64,000 nt of DNA from Novosphingobium sediminicola (GCF_014196525.1 NZ_JACIDX010000018.1:1-64000), one strand, 5' to 3'. Shown: positions 26,387 to 35,776, counted from the first letter of the stretch. The notes: generated from the letters alone by a model not told the origin. A program made the numbers and translations.

Positions 26387-26905
26387 ATGCGTCCATGCCA
26401 GCCCCTTTCCCCTTTGCCCCGGATCTGGCTGATTTCCGACGCGCGCAATGATGGCATGCTCGATCGCGCGCTGCGCCGGATGCCAAGGGGCAGCGGACTG
26501 ATCTATCGCCACTATCATTTGCCTCAGGCCGAAAGGCGGGCGCGGTTCAAGGCGCTGGCCCGGATTGCGCGGGGGCGGGGGATGGCGGTGGTACTGGCGG
26601 GCGATGCGGCAATGGCGCGGCGCTGGGGGGCGGACGGGGCCTATGGCGCGGGACAGGCTTTAGCCACGGCGCATAATCTGCGCGAATTGCGACAGGCAAG
26701 GGGCGCGGCGGGCGTGCTGCTCTCGCCGGTGTTTCCCACGCGCAGCCATCCGGGCGCGCCGGTGTTGGGGGCGGTGCGTTTCCGCCTGCTGGCTGCGCGC
26801 AGCTCGGTGCCCGTCATTGCCCTTGGCGGGATGAACCGGGCGCGGGCGGGCACGCTGAAATGGCCGCGCTGGGCCGCGATTGACGGGCTTTCCCCCACGC
26901 ATTGA
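26387..26905 (+). CDS. TenI/ThiE-like thiamine phosphate synthase homologue
   Basis: The 172-residue product resembles the TMP synthase TIM barrel: LPRIWLISDARNDGM at the start, then GAGQALATAHNLRELR, followed by GVLLSPVFPTRSHPGAPVLG and VIALGGMNRARA. It is shorter than functional ThiE (about 210 residues), and the substrate-binding lysine usual in the N-terminal part is not clearly visible, so a TenI-like or diverged role is possible. The ATG at 26387 is the first that leaves room after the divergent yggS start; an upstream one at 26363 would overlap that gene. Confidence 0.65.
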   Translation: MRPCQPLSPLPRIWLISDARNDGMLDRALRRMPRGSGLIYRHYHLPQAERRARFKALARIARGRGMAVVLAGDAAMARRWGADGAYGAGQALATAHNLRELRQARGAAGVLLSPVFPTRSHPGAPVLGAVRFRLLAARSSVPVIALGGMNRARAGTLKWPRWAAIDGLSPTH

Positions 26906-26986
26906 CGCGGCGATTCTTGACGCGGACTCGCCCAAAGGCGCATGATGGCGGGGATTTCCCACCCCTTTTGTCGAGATGAACATCCC

Positions 26987-29371
26987 ATGGCCACACGGCC
27001 CATCAAGCACAGCGGCGCATCATGGCGCCTGATCCTGCGGCGCAGCGTGCTGCGCAGCGCCGAATTGCTGGGCGCGGGCCTGTTGGGGCTGGGCGCGGTG
27101 CTGCTGGCGGTGGCCTTGCTCACCTATCATCAAACCGACCCTTCGGCCTCGACGGCATCGGGGGGGGCGGTGCTCAACTGGTTGGGGCGGCCGGGGGCCT
27201 TTGTGGCCGATGGCGCGCTGTTGATGTTCGGGCCGATGGCGGGGCTGGCGGTGCCGCTGCTGCTGATCTTTGCGCGCCAGCTCTGGCTGGTGGCCGAGGC
27301 CGAGGATGCCGACGAGGATGAGGCCGTGCCGCTGCATCAGCAATATTGGCTGCGGCCCACCGCCGTGCTGGTGCTGGGCATGGGGCTGCTGGCCAGCGCG
27401 CTTTCGCTCGGCTTTGGCGAGCACCCGGGCAATCTGCCCGCCTCGCCGGGGGGAATCATGGGGCTGCTGGGCGCGGCGGCGATTCGGGGCATGGCCGGAT
27501 GGCTGCCTGCTGCGGCGCAGGGCTGGGTGGCCGGATTGCTGGGCGTGCTGGCCTTTGTCGGCGGGATCGCGGCGATCACGCGGGTGTTTGCCATCGACTG
27601 GGGCTGGGTGCTGACCATGCCGCTGCATTTCCGGCGCAAACATGCCGATGGCGAGGAAGCCCCGGCCCCCGCCCGCCGCGAAAAGCGCCAGCCCAAACCC
27701 GCGACAACCGAGGCTGAAGCAGAAGCCGAGGATCTGCCCTTCACCCCCGACGAACCGTCGGCAGGCCCGCGCAAGGCGCCGCAGATCAGCGATTCGGCCC
27801 GTCTGGCCAAGCCCGCCGAAATGGGCAGCCTTGCCAAGCAGGGCGACCTGTTCGGCACATGCGAATTGCCCGGCCTCGACATTTTGGCCGACCCGCCGCC
27901 CAACAGCGCACCCAAGGTGGACAAGCTGGCGCTGGAGCGCAACGCCAAGCTGCTCGAAACCGTGCTGGACGATTTCAACGTCAAGGGCGAGATCACCGGC
28001 GTTCGCACCGGGCCTGTGGTCACCATGTACGAACTGGAACCGGCCGCAGGCATCAAGGCGGCGCGCGTGGTGGGCCTTGCCGACGATATCGCCCGCAACA
28101 TGAGCGCGATTTCGGCCCGCGTTTCGCCGGTGCCGGGGCGCACCGTGATGGCCATCGAACTGCCCAATGCCGACCGTCAGATGGTCAGCTTCAAGGAGCT
28201 GATCGCATCCGAGAAATTCGTCGGCGCCAAGGGCCTGCTGCCGATGATTCTGGGCAAGGATATTGCGGGCGAACCGATCATCGTCGATCTGGCCTCGATG
28301 CCTCACCTGTTGGTGGCGGGCACGACCGGGTCGGGTAAATCGGTGGGGCTCAACTGTATCCTGCTGTCCTTGCTCTATCGCCTGACGCCGCAACAGTGCC
28401 GGATGATCCTTGTCGATCCCAAGGTGCTGGAATTGAAGTCCTATGAGGACATTCCCCATCTGCTCAGCCCGGTGGTGACCGAGCCTGCCAAGGCGGTGCG
28501 CGCGCTGAAATGGGCGGTGGAGGAAATGGAGCGCCGCTATCGCCAAATGAGCGAGATCAACGTGCGCAACATCGTCAATTTCAATGAAAAGGTGCGCAGC
28601 AACGCGGCCAAGGGCAAGCCGTTGGGGCGGCGCATCTCGGTCGGCTTTGACCCCGATACCGGCGAGGAACTCTACGAGGACAAGCAGCTCGATTACGAGG
28701 TGCTGCCGCTGATCGTGGTGATCGTCGACGAGCTGGCCGACCTGATGGTGACGGTGGGCAAGGAGATCGAAGTGCTGATCCAGCGCCTTGCCCAGAAATC
28801 GCGCGCGGCGGGCATCCACCTGATTATGGCCACCCAGCGCCCCTCGGTCGATGTCATCACCGGCGTCATCAAGGCCAACCTGCCCACCCGCATTTCCTTT
28901 GCCGTGACCAGCCGCATCGATTCGCGCACCATCCTTGGCGAACAGGGGGCCGAGCAATTGCTGGGCAAGGGCGACATGCTCTTCAAGCCTTCGTCCGGGC
29001 CGATCGTGCGCGTTCACGGGCCTTTCGTTTCCGACGAAGAGGTCGAGCATGTCGCCGACCACTGGCGCGCGCAGGGCAAGCCCAATTACGTCGATTCGGT
29101 GACGGAAGAACCAGAAGAGGGCAGCTTCGGCTTTGACGATCTGGACGCCACCGCCAGCGACAATCCCGAAGAGCGCAAATACCGTCAGGCCTGCCACATC
29201 GTGTTCGAGAGCCAGAAGGCCAGCACCTCTTGGCTGCAGCGCCAGATGGGCGTGGGCTATAACACCGCCGCCAAATGGATCGAACGGATGGAGAATGACG
29301 GTCTTGTCGGACCCGCCAACCATGTCGGGCGGCGCGAGGTCTATAGGGATAAAGACGGGAATGTGCTGTGA
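26987..29371 (+). CDS. ftsK: DNA translocase FtsK
   Basis: The 794-residue protein couples chromosome-terminus segregation to cell division. The N-terminus holds about four membrane helices (residues 25-190), then a Pro- and Ala-rich linker, the alpha/beta motor with Walker A AGTTGSGKSVGLN and Walker B LIVVIVDELADLM, and a C-terminal gamma winged-helix domain (STSWLQRQMGVGYNTAAKWIERM) that reads KOPS polarity signals. The linker is short, as usual in alphaproteobacteria. The ATG at 26987 is preferred over one 15 codons upstream because it lies just before the conserved basic start. Confidence 0.96.
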   Translation: MATRPIKHSGASWRLILRRSVLRSAELLGAGLLGLGAVLLAVALLTYHQTDPSASTASGGAVLNWLGRPGAFVADGALLMFGPMAGLAVPLLLIFARQLWLVAEAEDADEDEAVPLHQQYWLRPTAVLVLGMGLLASALSLGFGEHPGNLPASPGGIMGLLGAAAIRGMAGWLPAAAQGWVAGLLGVLAFVGGIAAITRVFAIDWGWVLTMPLHFRRKHADGEEAPAPARREKRQPKPATTEAEAEAEDLPFTPDEPSAGPRKAPQISDSARLAKPAEMGSLAKQGDLFGTCELPGLDILADPPPNSAPKVDKLALERNAKLLETVLDDFNVKGEITGVRTGPVVTMYELEPAAGIKAARVVGLADDIARNMSAISARVSPVPGRTVMAIELPNADRQMVSFKELIASEKFVGAKGLLPMILGKDIAGEPIIVDLASMPHLLVAGTTGSGKSVGLNCILLSLLYRLTPQQCRMILVDPKVLELKSYEDIPHLLSPVVTEPAKAVRALKWAVEEMERRYRQMSEINVRNIVNFNEKVRSNAAKGKPLGRRISVGFDPDTGEELYEDKQLDYEVLPLIVVIVDELADLMVTVGKEIEVLIQRLAQKSRAAGIHLIMATQRPSVDVITGVIKANLPTRISFAVTSRIDSRTILGEQGAEQLLGKGDMLFKPSSGPIVRVHGPFVSDEEVEHVADHWRAQGKPNYVDSVTEEPEEGSFGFDDLDATASDNPEERKYRQACHIVFESQKASTSWLQRQMGVGYNTAAKWIERMENDGLVGPANHVGRREVYRDKDGNVL

Positions 29372-29520
29372 TGCGTTAACGGCTTATCCCCATGCTGCGG
29401 GTGCGAAAGCCGATGAACCGTTGTTAAGCCACGGTAGAGCGCGACCTCCGGACATTCCCTAATTGCAATCCTCTGGCTACACCTTGGCCATCGACGCCAA
29501 CAAGCGCCAAGGGGTTTTCA

Positions 29521-30027
29521 GTGGTCCGGGTTTCCTTTTCCAACGCAAAGCTGATCCGCGCCGCTATTGCCCTGATTTTCGCCACTTTCATCTCGGTTCC
29601 GGCCTCGGCGCAGGTGCTGCAATGCGCTCCCTATGCCCGCGAAGTTTCCGGCATCGCCCTGTCGGGCCGTGCCGCCGGTTGGTGGGATCAGGCCGAGGGC
29701 CGCTATGATCGCGGCACTGCACCCAAGGCCGGCGCCGTCCTCGCCTTCCGCGCCACCCACTCGATGCGCGCGGGCCATGTCGCCATGGTGTCCAAGGTAA
29801 TCGACGAACGCCACGTCCTGCTTAACCACGCCAACTGGTCGCGCCCCGGCATGATCGAGCGCAGCGCCATGGCCGAAGACGTCTCGGCCAATGGCGACTG
29901 GTCGGAAGTGCGCGTGTTCTACGCTCCCACCGGCAAGCTGGGTATGCGCTCCTCGCCAACCTATGGCTTCATCTATGCCAACAAGGCCGACCGTCTGGAC
30001 GGCGCCAAGCTGGCGATGCGCGATTGA
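29521..30027 (+). CDS. Exported CHAP-domain amidase
   Basis: The 168-residue protein has a signal peptide (LIRAAIALIFATFISVPASAQ) and a CHAP amidohydrolase domain. The probable catalytic Cys lies at the start of the mature protein (VLQCAPYAREVSGI) and the His in RAGHVAMVSKV, with Asn in LLNHANWS as the third residue. It probably cuts peptidoglycan peptide or amide bonds in the periplasm. The start is a GTG at 29521. Its stop is followed 14 nt later by repeat B, an unusual direct contact. Confidence 0.85.
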   Translation: MVRVSFSNAKLIRAAIALIFATFISVPASAQVLQCAPYAREVSGIALSGRAAGWWDQAEGRYDRGTAPKAGAVLAFRATHSMRAGHVAMVSKVIDERHVLLNHANWSRPGMIERSAMAEDVSANGDWSEVRVFYAPTGKLGMRSSPTYGFIYANKADRLDGAKLAMRD

Positions 30028-30041
30028 TAAAAGTTTAAGGG

Positions 30042-30236
30042 TGCCTCCGGCGGGTTAAGGGTCTCGACCCTTAACAATCCCCAGACTGTCGAGGTTTGGT
30101 ACAGCATCCCCCAAAGCCCAACGCCGCCGCGCCGCAGGCTATCAAACCGCTTCGCGGATAAGCTTTTATCTGAAAACCTTAGCACCACCCCATAATGGGA
30201 TTGCAAAGGGTCGAGACCCTTTGTCCGCCGGAGGCA
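30042..30236. repeat. Intergenic repeat family, copy B
   Basis: TGCCTCCGGCGGG at 30042 opens inward and its near-complement ends at 30236. Arm hairpins are TTAAGGGTC-TC-GACCCTTAA (30055-30074) and the CAAAGGGTC-type arm (about 30204-30223); the latter has one base change at its outer edge. Relative to copy A the order of the arms is reversed. It fills the gap between two convergent genes: 14 nt from the CHAP stop and 3 nt from the thioesterase stop. Confidence 0.9.
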
Positions 30237-30239
30237 TAA

Positions 30240-30653
30240 TCACCCCGGCCAGCCACCCTCCGGCGCAAAAGCCGCCGCAATCTCCCCCGACACCCGCGTC
30301 AGCCGCAGCGTCTCCTTGTCCAGCATCGCCCATGTGCTGCGCGCCGAAACGATGACCTTGCCCGCATCATTGCGAAAGTCGATCCGCCGGTCAAAGCGCG
30401 CGCCGACCGGGCCTTCGGGGATGAAGGTTTCGGCCGTAACGCTCTGCCCCTGCGCGATATTGCCGCGATAGTCGATCTCGTGCCGGGTCACGACCCAGAC
30501 ATAGCGCTCGACATGATCGGGCGCGGCGTCCTGCATCCAGTGCGCGGTGGCCACCGCCTCCATCCACTGCACCCAGACGGCGTTGTTAACATGGCCCATG
30601 ATGTCAATGTCATCGGGGCCTGCGGTGAAAATGTGGGTGAAGCGGTTGGGCAT
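30240..30653 (-). CDS. Hotdog-fold acyl-CoA thioesterase
   Basis: The 137-residue protein is a YbgC-like 4HBT thioesterase: it begins MPNRFTHIFTAGPDDIDIMGHVNN, with the catalytic Asp in the D-x-x-G-H-V-N-N motif, and continues with YVWVVTRHEIDYRGNI. It would hydrolyse acyl-CoA, substrate unknown. I chose the ATG at 30653 because the longer frame from 30788 runs through repeat C. It is flanked by two repeat copies, B after its stop and C before its start, so its own promoter must lie between 30653 and 30711 or within the repeat. Confidence 0.85.
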   Translation of the reverse strand: MPNRFTHIFTAGPDDIDIMGHVNNAVWVQWMEAVATAHWMQDAAPDHVERYVWVVTRHEIDYRGNIAQGQSVTAETFIPEGPVGARFDRRIDFRNDAGKVIVSARSTWAMLDKETLRLTRVSGEIAAAFAPEGGWPG

Positions 30654-30710
30654 GGGGGGAATTTGCGGACAGGCATCAGGAAGGCAAGGGGTTTTCGGTA
30701 AAAGGAATTG

Positions 30711-30906
30711 TGCCTCCGGCGGGCAAAGGGTCTCGACCCTTTGCAATCCCGTTACGGGGTGGCGCCAAGACCGGCCAACAGACGCCATTCCGCGAAGCGG
30801 TTTATAAAGCCTGCGGCGCTGAAATGTTGCGCATGGGGCGATCTCACGCGCGACCTCTACAGTCTGGGGATTGTTAAGGGTCGAGACCCTTAACCCGCCG
30901 GAGGCA
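30711..30906. repeat. Intergenic repeat family, copy C
   Basis: TGCCTCCGGCGGG at 30711-30723 faces its complement ending at 30906. The left arm is GCAAAGGGTC-TC-GACCCTTTGC and the right arm TTAAGGGTC-GA-GACCCTTAA. Between them lie CAATCCCGTTACGGGGTGGCG and AAGCCTGCGGCGC. Copy C sits between two genes read the same way, 5 nt after the oligopeptidase stop, and about 57 bp upstream of the thioesterase ATG. Confidence 0.9.
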
Positions 30907-30911
30907 AAACC

Positions 30912-32984
30912 TTACCCCACCACCCCCAACTGCCAGAGGATAAACGCAAACTCCTCCGCCGTTTCGGTCAGGCTTTCAAACCGCCCCGATTTCCCGCCAT
31001 GCCCCGCGCCCATATTGGTTTTCAGCACCAACTCATTGCTGTCGGTTTTCAATTCCCGCAACCGCGCCACCCACTTGGCCGGTTCCCAATAGGTCACGCG
31101 CGGATCGTTAAGCCCCGCCGTCACCATCAGCGGCGGATAATCCTGCGCCTTCACCTGATCATAGGGCGAGTAGGAGCGGATCAGTTCGAACGCCGCCTTG
31201 TCCTCGATGGGATTGCCCCATTCGGGCCATTCGCCCGGCGTCAGGGGCAGGCTCTCGTCCAGCATGGTGGAAAGCACATCGACGAAGGGCACATGGGCCA
31301 CCACCGCGCCCCACAGGGCCGGATCGGAATTGATGACCGCGCCCATCAGCTCGCCGCCCGCCGATCCGCCAGAGATGCTGATCCGCCCCGGCGCGGTAAA
31401 CCCAAGGTCGCACAGCCCGCGCGCCACATCGACGAAATCGTTGAACGTGTTCTCGCGCGCCTCGCGCTTGCCCGCCTTGTACCATGCACGGCCCATGTCG
31501 TCGCCGCCGCGGATATGGGCGATGGCATAGGCAAAGCCCCGATCCACCAGTGAAAGCCGCGTGGTGGAAAAGCCCGGGCTGATCGCGATGCCATAGGCGC
31601 CATAGCCATAGAGGTGCAGCGGGCCTGCCCCCACACGATCCTTGCGATAAAGGATGCTGACCGGCACCAGTGTCCCGTCGCGCGCCTCAATCTCCAGCCG
31701 CTTCGTCTCGTACAATGAGGCGTCATAGCCGCTGGGAATTTCCTGAACTTTCAAAAGCTCAAGGCTCTTATCGGCCAGATGATAGTCATAGACGCTGGCC
31801 GGGCTGACCATGCTTTCATAGCTGACCCGCAGGCGGTCCACCGCCCATTCGGGATTGTCGGCCAATCCGGCCTCATAGGAATCCTCGGGAAATTCAATCG
31901 GCTCGATTCGCGCCGGATCGTCGTAATAGCGCAACTCGATGCGATCCAGCCCGCGCACGCGCCCCTCGATCACATAGAAATCGCGGAACAGGTCAAAGCC
32001 GGTGAGGTAAAACTCATCGGTCCCGGTGATCAGCGTGGTCCAGTTGCCCGGATCGGCCAAAGGCGCGCTGGCCAGCCGGAAATTCTCATGCGTATCGTTG
32101 GCGTGGATGTAGAGCATCCCATCGCGCTCATCGACATCATATTCGACGCCATCGACCCGCTCGCGCACCAGAATCGGCGCGGCCAGCGGATCGTCCGCCG
32201 GGATCAGGCGGACTTCGGACGTCTCATGGTCGCTGGTCGAAATAATCAGCCATTTCTCATTGGCCGACAGCGAGGAGCCGACGCGGAAACCCTCATCATC
32301 CTCGTGATACAGCTCGACATCCTCGGACACCGGACGGCCCAGCCAGTGCAGGCGGGCATTGTCGGTGCGCCAATTGTCATTGGCAAGGCTGTAAACCAGC
32401 CCCGTATCCCCCGCGACCCAGACCAGCGAGGAAAGCGTCCCCTCGATCACATCGGGCAGCACTTCGCCAGTGGCGACCACGCGGATGCGGGCGGTGAAAC
32501 GCTCCGATCCATTGTCATCCACGCTCCAGGCCAGCAATTTGCCATCGGCCGAGAGCGAAATGGCGCCCAGCCGGAAATATTCCTTGCCCTGCGCCAGCGC
32601 CACCTCGTCGAGCAGCAATTCGTCATCGCCGCCCGCCACGGGCCTGCGCCACCATTTCTTATATTCGGCGCCTTCCTCATATTCGATCCAATAAAGGTAA
32701 TCGCCATCCTTCTGCGGCACGCTCTTGTCGGCTTCCTTGATGCGGGCGCGCATTTCGGTGAACAGGGCGTCGATGCGATCCTTTTGCCCGGCCATCCGGC
32801 TTTCAAACCACGCATTTTCCGCGTTCAGATGCGCCAGCACCGCCTCATCGCCCACCTCGGGATAATTGGCATCGCGCAACCACGCATAATCGTCGGTGAC
32901 GGTGATCCCATGGTGGGTGAAACTATGCGCCTGTTTGGCAGCAATCGGGGGGCGAGGCTGGCTGGAATTGCTCATAGCTTGCAT
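30912..32984 (-). CDS. S9-family oligopeptidase B-like peptidase
   Basis: The 690-residue serine peptidase shows the prolyl-oligopeptidase layout: a beta-propeller in roughly the first 400 residues and an alpha/beta-hydrolase domain behind it. The nucleophile Ser (about residue 541) is in ISISGGSAGGELMG; the other triad members are in AGLNDPRV and GAGHGGKSGRFES. The protein lacks a signal peptide, fitting a cytoplasmic enzyme that cleaves short basic peptides (PtrB type). The start could be this ATG or the next one at 32975. Its stop is directly followed by repeat C. Confidence 0.9.
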   Translation of the reverse strand: MQAMSNSSQPRPPIAAKQAHSFTHHGITVTDDYAWLRDANYPEVGDEAVLAHLNAENAWFESRMAGQKDRIDALFTEMRARIKEADKSVPQKDGDYLYWIEYEEGAEYKKWWRRPVAGGDDELLLDEVALAQGKEYFRLGAISLSADGKLLAWSVDDNGSERFTARIRVVATGEVLPDVIEGTLSSLVWVAGDTGLVYSLANDNWRTDNARLHWLGRPVSEDVELYHEDDEGFRVGSSLSANEKWLIISTSDHETSEVRLIPADDPLAAPILVRERVDGVEYDVDERDGMLYIHANDTHENFRLASAPLADPGNWTTLITGTDEFYLTGFDLFRDFYVIEGRVRGLDRIELRYYDDPARIEPIEFPEDSYEAGLADNPEWAVDRLRVSYESMVSPASVYDYHLADKSLELLKVQEIPSGYDASLYETKRLEIEARDGTLVPVSILYRKDRVGAGPLHLYGYGAYGIAISPGFSTTRLSLVDRGFAYAIAHIRGGDDMGRAWYKAGKREARENTFNDFVDVARGLCDLGFTAPGRISISGGSAGGELMGAVINSDPALWGAVVAHVPFVDVLSTMLDESLPLTPGEWPEWGNPIEDKAAFELIRSYSPYDQVKAQDYPPLMVTAGLNDPRVTYWEPAKWVARLRELKTDSNELVLKTNMGAGHGGKSGRFESLTETAEEFAFILWQLGVVG

Positions 32985-33048
32985 CTATGTTGGCAAACCC
33001 CTCGCGGCAAGCGACCTTGGCGAGGGAATCGAAGGAAAGCGCGTCCCA

Positions 33049-34851
33049 ATGCCGAACAATATCCACACTGAACGCCTTGCCGCCCTGCGCGCCGAACTGG
33101 CCGCACAGGGGCTGGACGGTTTTGTCATCCCGATTTCCGATGAGCATATGAGCGAATATGTCGGCGCCTATGCCCAGCGGCTGGAATGGCTGACAGGCTT
33201 TGGCGGCTCGGCGGGGACGGCAGTGGTGCTGCGCGATAGGGCTGCGATCTTTGTCGATGGGCGCTATACGCTTCAGGTGCGCGATCAGGTGGATGGCGCG
33301 CTGTATGAGTATCAGAATGTCCCGGCCATCAGCCCCGCCGCATGGCTGGGCGCCCATGCGCCTCAGGGCGCGCGGATCGGCTATGACGCATGGCTGCATG
33401 GCCGCCCATGGGCGCGGGCCGTGGAAAAGGCGCTGGAGCCGCGCGGCGCAACGCTGGCGGCGGTGGATCGCAATCCGGTCGATGCCGTGTGGGATGATCA
33501 GCCGGAGCGCAGCCTTGCCCCCGCCGCGCCCCATTCCACCGCGCTGGCGGGCGTGGGGTCGGAGGCAAAGCGCGCCGCCGTGGCCGAATGGCTGGGCGAG
33601 CGCGGGGCCGATGCTGCGGTGATTGCCGCGCTCGATTCGGTGGCGTGGCTGCTGAATATGCGGGGCACGGATGTGTCGCGCACCCCGGTGGCGCTGTCCT
33701 TTGTGGTGGCCCATGCCGATGGCACGGCCGATCTGTTCATCGCGCCCGAAAAGGTGACGCCCGAATTGCGCGCCCATCTGGGCAATGCCGTGCGTATCCA
33801 GCCGCGCGAGGCCTTTGTCCCCGCCCTTGGCGCTTTGGCGGGCAGAAAGGTGGTGGTCGACCCCGAGCGCAGCGTGGCGGCGATCTTTGAGGCGCTTTCC
33901 GGCGCGCAGATCATTGAGGAACGCGACCCCTGCGTCTTGCCCAAGGCGATCAAGAACCCCGTCGAACAGGCAGGACACCGCGCCGCGCAGGCTCGCGACG
34001 GCGCAGCGGTCACGCGCTTTCTCCACTGGCTGTCCGTCGAAGCCCCCAAAGGTACCGTCACCGAAATCAGCGCCGCCGAGGCGCTGCACCAGTTCCGCCG
34101 GGAATGCGGGGACCTGCGCGACCTGTCGTTTGACACGATCAGCGGCGCAGGGCCGAACGGGGCCATCGTCCATTACCGTGTCAGCGAGGAAACCAACCGG
34201 GCGCTTGATCCTTCCAGCGTCTATCTGGTCGATTCGGGCGGGCAATATCCCGATGGCACCACCGACATCACCCGCACCGTCTGGGTCGGCCCCGGCGCGG
34301 CCCCGGACGAGGTGCGCGACCGCTTCACCCGCGTGCTGAAAGGCCACATCGCGATTGCCCGCGCGGTCTTCCCCGCCGGAACCAACGGCAGCCAGCTCGA
34401 CACGCTGGCGCGGCAATATCTCTGGGCGGCGGGGCTGGATTATGCCCATGGCACCGGGCATGGCGTGGGCAGCTTCCTCTCGGTCCACGAAGGGCCGCAG
34501 CGCATCGCCAAATCCAGCGGCGGACAGGCAGGCACGGGCCAGGAATTGCTGGCGGGCATGTTCCTCTCGAACGAGCCGGGCTATTACAAGACCGGGGCCT
34601 ATGGCATCCGCATCGAAAATCTCGTGCTGGTCGAGGAGCGCGCGATGGACGGGGCCGAAGGGGCCTATTTCGGCTTTGAAACGCTGACCCATGTGCCGAT
34701 CGAGCGGGCGCTGGTCGATGATCGCCTGCTGACCCGCGACGAGGTGGCATGGTGGAACGCCTATCACGCGCGGGTGGAAAGCATCATCGCCCCGCAATTG
34801 TCGGGCGAGGCGCTGGACTGGCTGAAGGAGCAATGCAAGCCGCTGGGGTGA
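33049..34851 (+). CDS. pepP: Xaa-Pro aminopeptidase P (M24 family)
   Basis: The 600-residue protein has two creatinase N-domains and a pita-bread M24B metallopeptidase domain. Metal-binding segments appear in order: VYLVDSGGQYPDGTTDITRT, GHGVGSFLSVHEGP, MFLSNEPGYY and IRIENLVLVEE. It removes N-terminal residues before proline. The ATG at 33049 starts MPNNIHTERLAALRAEL, the normal N-terminus of this large three-domain form, whereas the frame reaches further upstream without conservation. The gene starts about 65 bp from the divergent oligopeptidase gene. Confidence 0.9.
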   Translation: MPNNIHTERLAALRAELAAQGLDGFVIPISDEHMSEYVGAYAQRLEWLTGFGGSAGTAVVLRDRAAIFVDGRYTLQVRDQVDGALYEYQNVPAISPAAWLGAHAPQGARIGYDAWLHGRPWARAVEKALEPRGATLAAVDRNPVDAVWDDQPERSLAPAAPHSTALAGVGSEAKRAAVAEWLGERGADAAVIAALDSVAWLLNMRGTDVSRTPVALSFVVAHADGTADLFIAPEKVTPELRAHLGNAVRIQPREAFVPALGALAGRKVVVDPERSVAAIFEALSGAQIIEERDPCVLPKAIKNPVEQAGHRAAQARDGAAVTRFLHWLSVEAPKGTVTEISAAEALHQFRRECGDLRDLSFDTISGAGPNGAIVHYRVSEETNRALDPSSVYLVDSGGQYPDGTTDITRTVWVGPGAAPDEVRDRFTRVLKGHIAIARAVFPAGTNGSQLDTLARQYLWAAGLDYAHGTGHGVGSFLSVHEGPQRIAKSSGGQAGTGQELLAGMFLSNEPGYYKTGAYGIRIENLVLVEERAMDGAEGAYFGFETLTHVPIERALVDDRLLTRDEVAWWNAYHARVESIIAPQLSGEALDWLKEQCKPLG

Positions 34852-34920
34852 TGCTTGCGGGGGCGCCAGCGTTCCCATATTGTTCCAGCCAAACGACTCG
34901 ATACCAACGGGAGAGCAGGC

Positions 34921-35316
34921 ATGATCGGTTATGTCACATTGGGCACGCAGGATTTGCGCCGCGCGGCGGAGTTTTACGACGCCATCGCGGCGGAGCTGGG
35001 CGCGGGGCGCATGGGCGGCGATGAGCGCTATATCTCGTGGGGCGTGCCGGGCGGCCCGGCGGGGATCGGCATCACCCTGCCCTTTGACGGCCAGCCCGCC
35101 AGCGTGGGCAATGGCGTAATGGTCGCGCTTGAGGCCAAGGACCGCGATCAGGTCGACCGTATCCACGCGCTGGCGCTGGAACTGGGCGGATCGTGCGAGG
35201 GCGTGCCGGGCGAGCGCTTCCCCGGCTTTTACGCCGCCTATTTCCGCGACCGGGATGGCAACAAGCTCAACGCCTTCGTCTTTGCGCCGGGATTTGGAGA
35301 GGGCCATGACGCATAA
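34921..35316 (+). CDS. VOC-superfamily (glyoxalase-like) protein
   Basis: The 131-residue protein begins MIGYVTLGTQDLRRAAEFYD, a standard VOC module start, and ends with FYAAYFRDRDGNKLNAFVFA, in which the D-R-D-G-N-K-L motif is the second metal-site half. Family members include glyoxalase I and antibiotic resistance proteins, and the substrate is unknown. GGGAGAGC lies ahead of the ATG. Its last 11 nt overlap the cupin gene, so the two are cotranscribed. Confidence 0.85.
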   Translation: MIGYVTLGTQDLRRAAEFYDAIAAELGAGRMGGDERYISWGVPGGPAGIGITLPFDGQPASVGNGVMVALEAKDRDQVDRIHALALELGGSCEGVPGERFPGFYAAYFRDRDGNKLNAFVFAPGFGEGHDA

Positions 35317-35698
35317 TCTGGCCTCCCATCCGGTCCACCTCGGCCTTGGCGGGACGGCCTGCGCGGAGCCGGAATTTACCGGCATGGACTGGTACGGTCC
35401 CTATATCGCGCGCCATGCCGCCGATGGGGCCGATGGGCGGCTGGTCAGCCTGTACACGTTCACGCAGGACTGGGATTCATGGGAAATGCATCCTGAGGGC
35501 GAGGAAGTGGTGATCTGCCTTGATGGCGAAATCACGCTGATTCAGGAGGATGCGCAAGGGGTGCGGCAGGAGGTGGCGCTAAGCGCCGGGGAATGTGCGA
35601 TCAATCCGCGCGGGGTGTGGCATACGGCCAATGTCGCGGCATCGGCGCGGGTACTGTTCATCACCGCAGGATGGGGTACACAGGGCCGCGCGCGATAG
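35306..35698 (+). CDS. Cupin-domain protein
   Basis: The 130-residue protein is a single small cupin barrel. The first cupin motif reads DSWEMHPEGEEVVICLDGEITL, and the second GECAINPRGVWHTANV. One histidine and glutamates suggest a metal site, but the usual H-x-H is reduced to a single His in the first motif. It overlaps the upstream VOC gene by 11 nt, with GGAGAGGG before the ATG. Both proteins could handle a small reactive compound, but this is only an inference from the pairing. Confidence 0.8.
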   Translation: MTHNLASHPVHLGLGGTACAEPEFTGMDWYGPYIARHAADGADGRLVSLYTFTQDWDSWEMHPEGEEVVICLDGEITLIQEDAQGVRQEVALSAGECAINPRGVWHTANVAASARVLFITAGWGTQGRAR

Positions 35699-35728
35699 GG
35701 CGGATCATACGTAATGGGCAAGAATGGC

Positions 35729-35776
35729 GCGACAATTGGCGACAAAAATCGGCGGTTCCGGCATAATGGCGCGACA
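35729..35776 (+). promoter_or_regulatory. Direct repeats upstream of the EF-hand operon
   Basis: GCGACA occurs at 35729-35734 and 35739-35744, a 10-bp spacing, and again at 35771-35776; AATGGCGCGACA is fully repeated at 35723 and 35765. Tandem half-sites about one helix turn apart are the usual binding pattern of OmpR/PhoB-type regulators. One is encoded by the second gene downstream, so autoregulation is plausible but unproven. Confidence 0.4.

Noticed and set aside
30653..30788. Extended N-terminus of the thioesterase
   Set aside because: The additional codons are read from repeat C; the conserved hotdog fold starts at the ATG at 30653.
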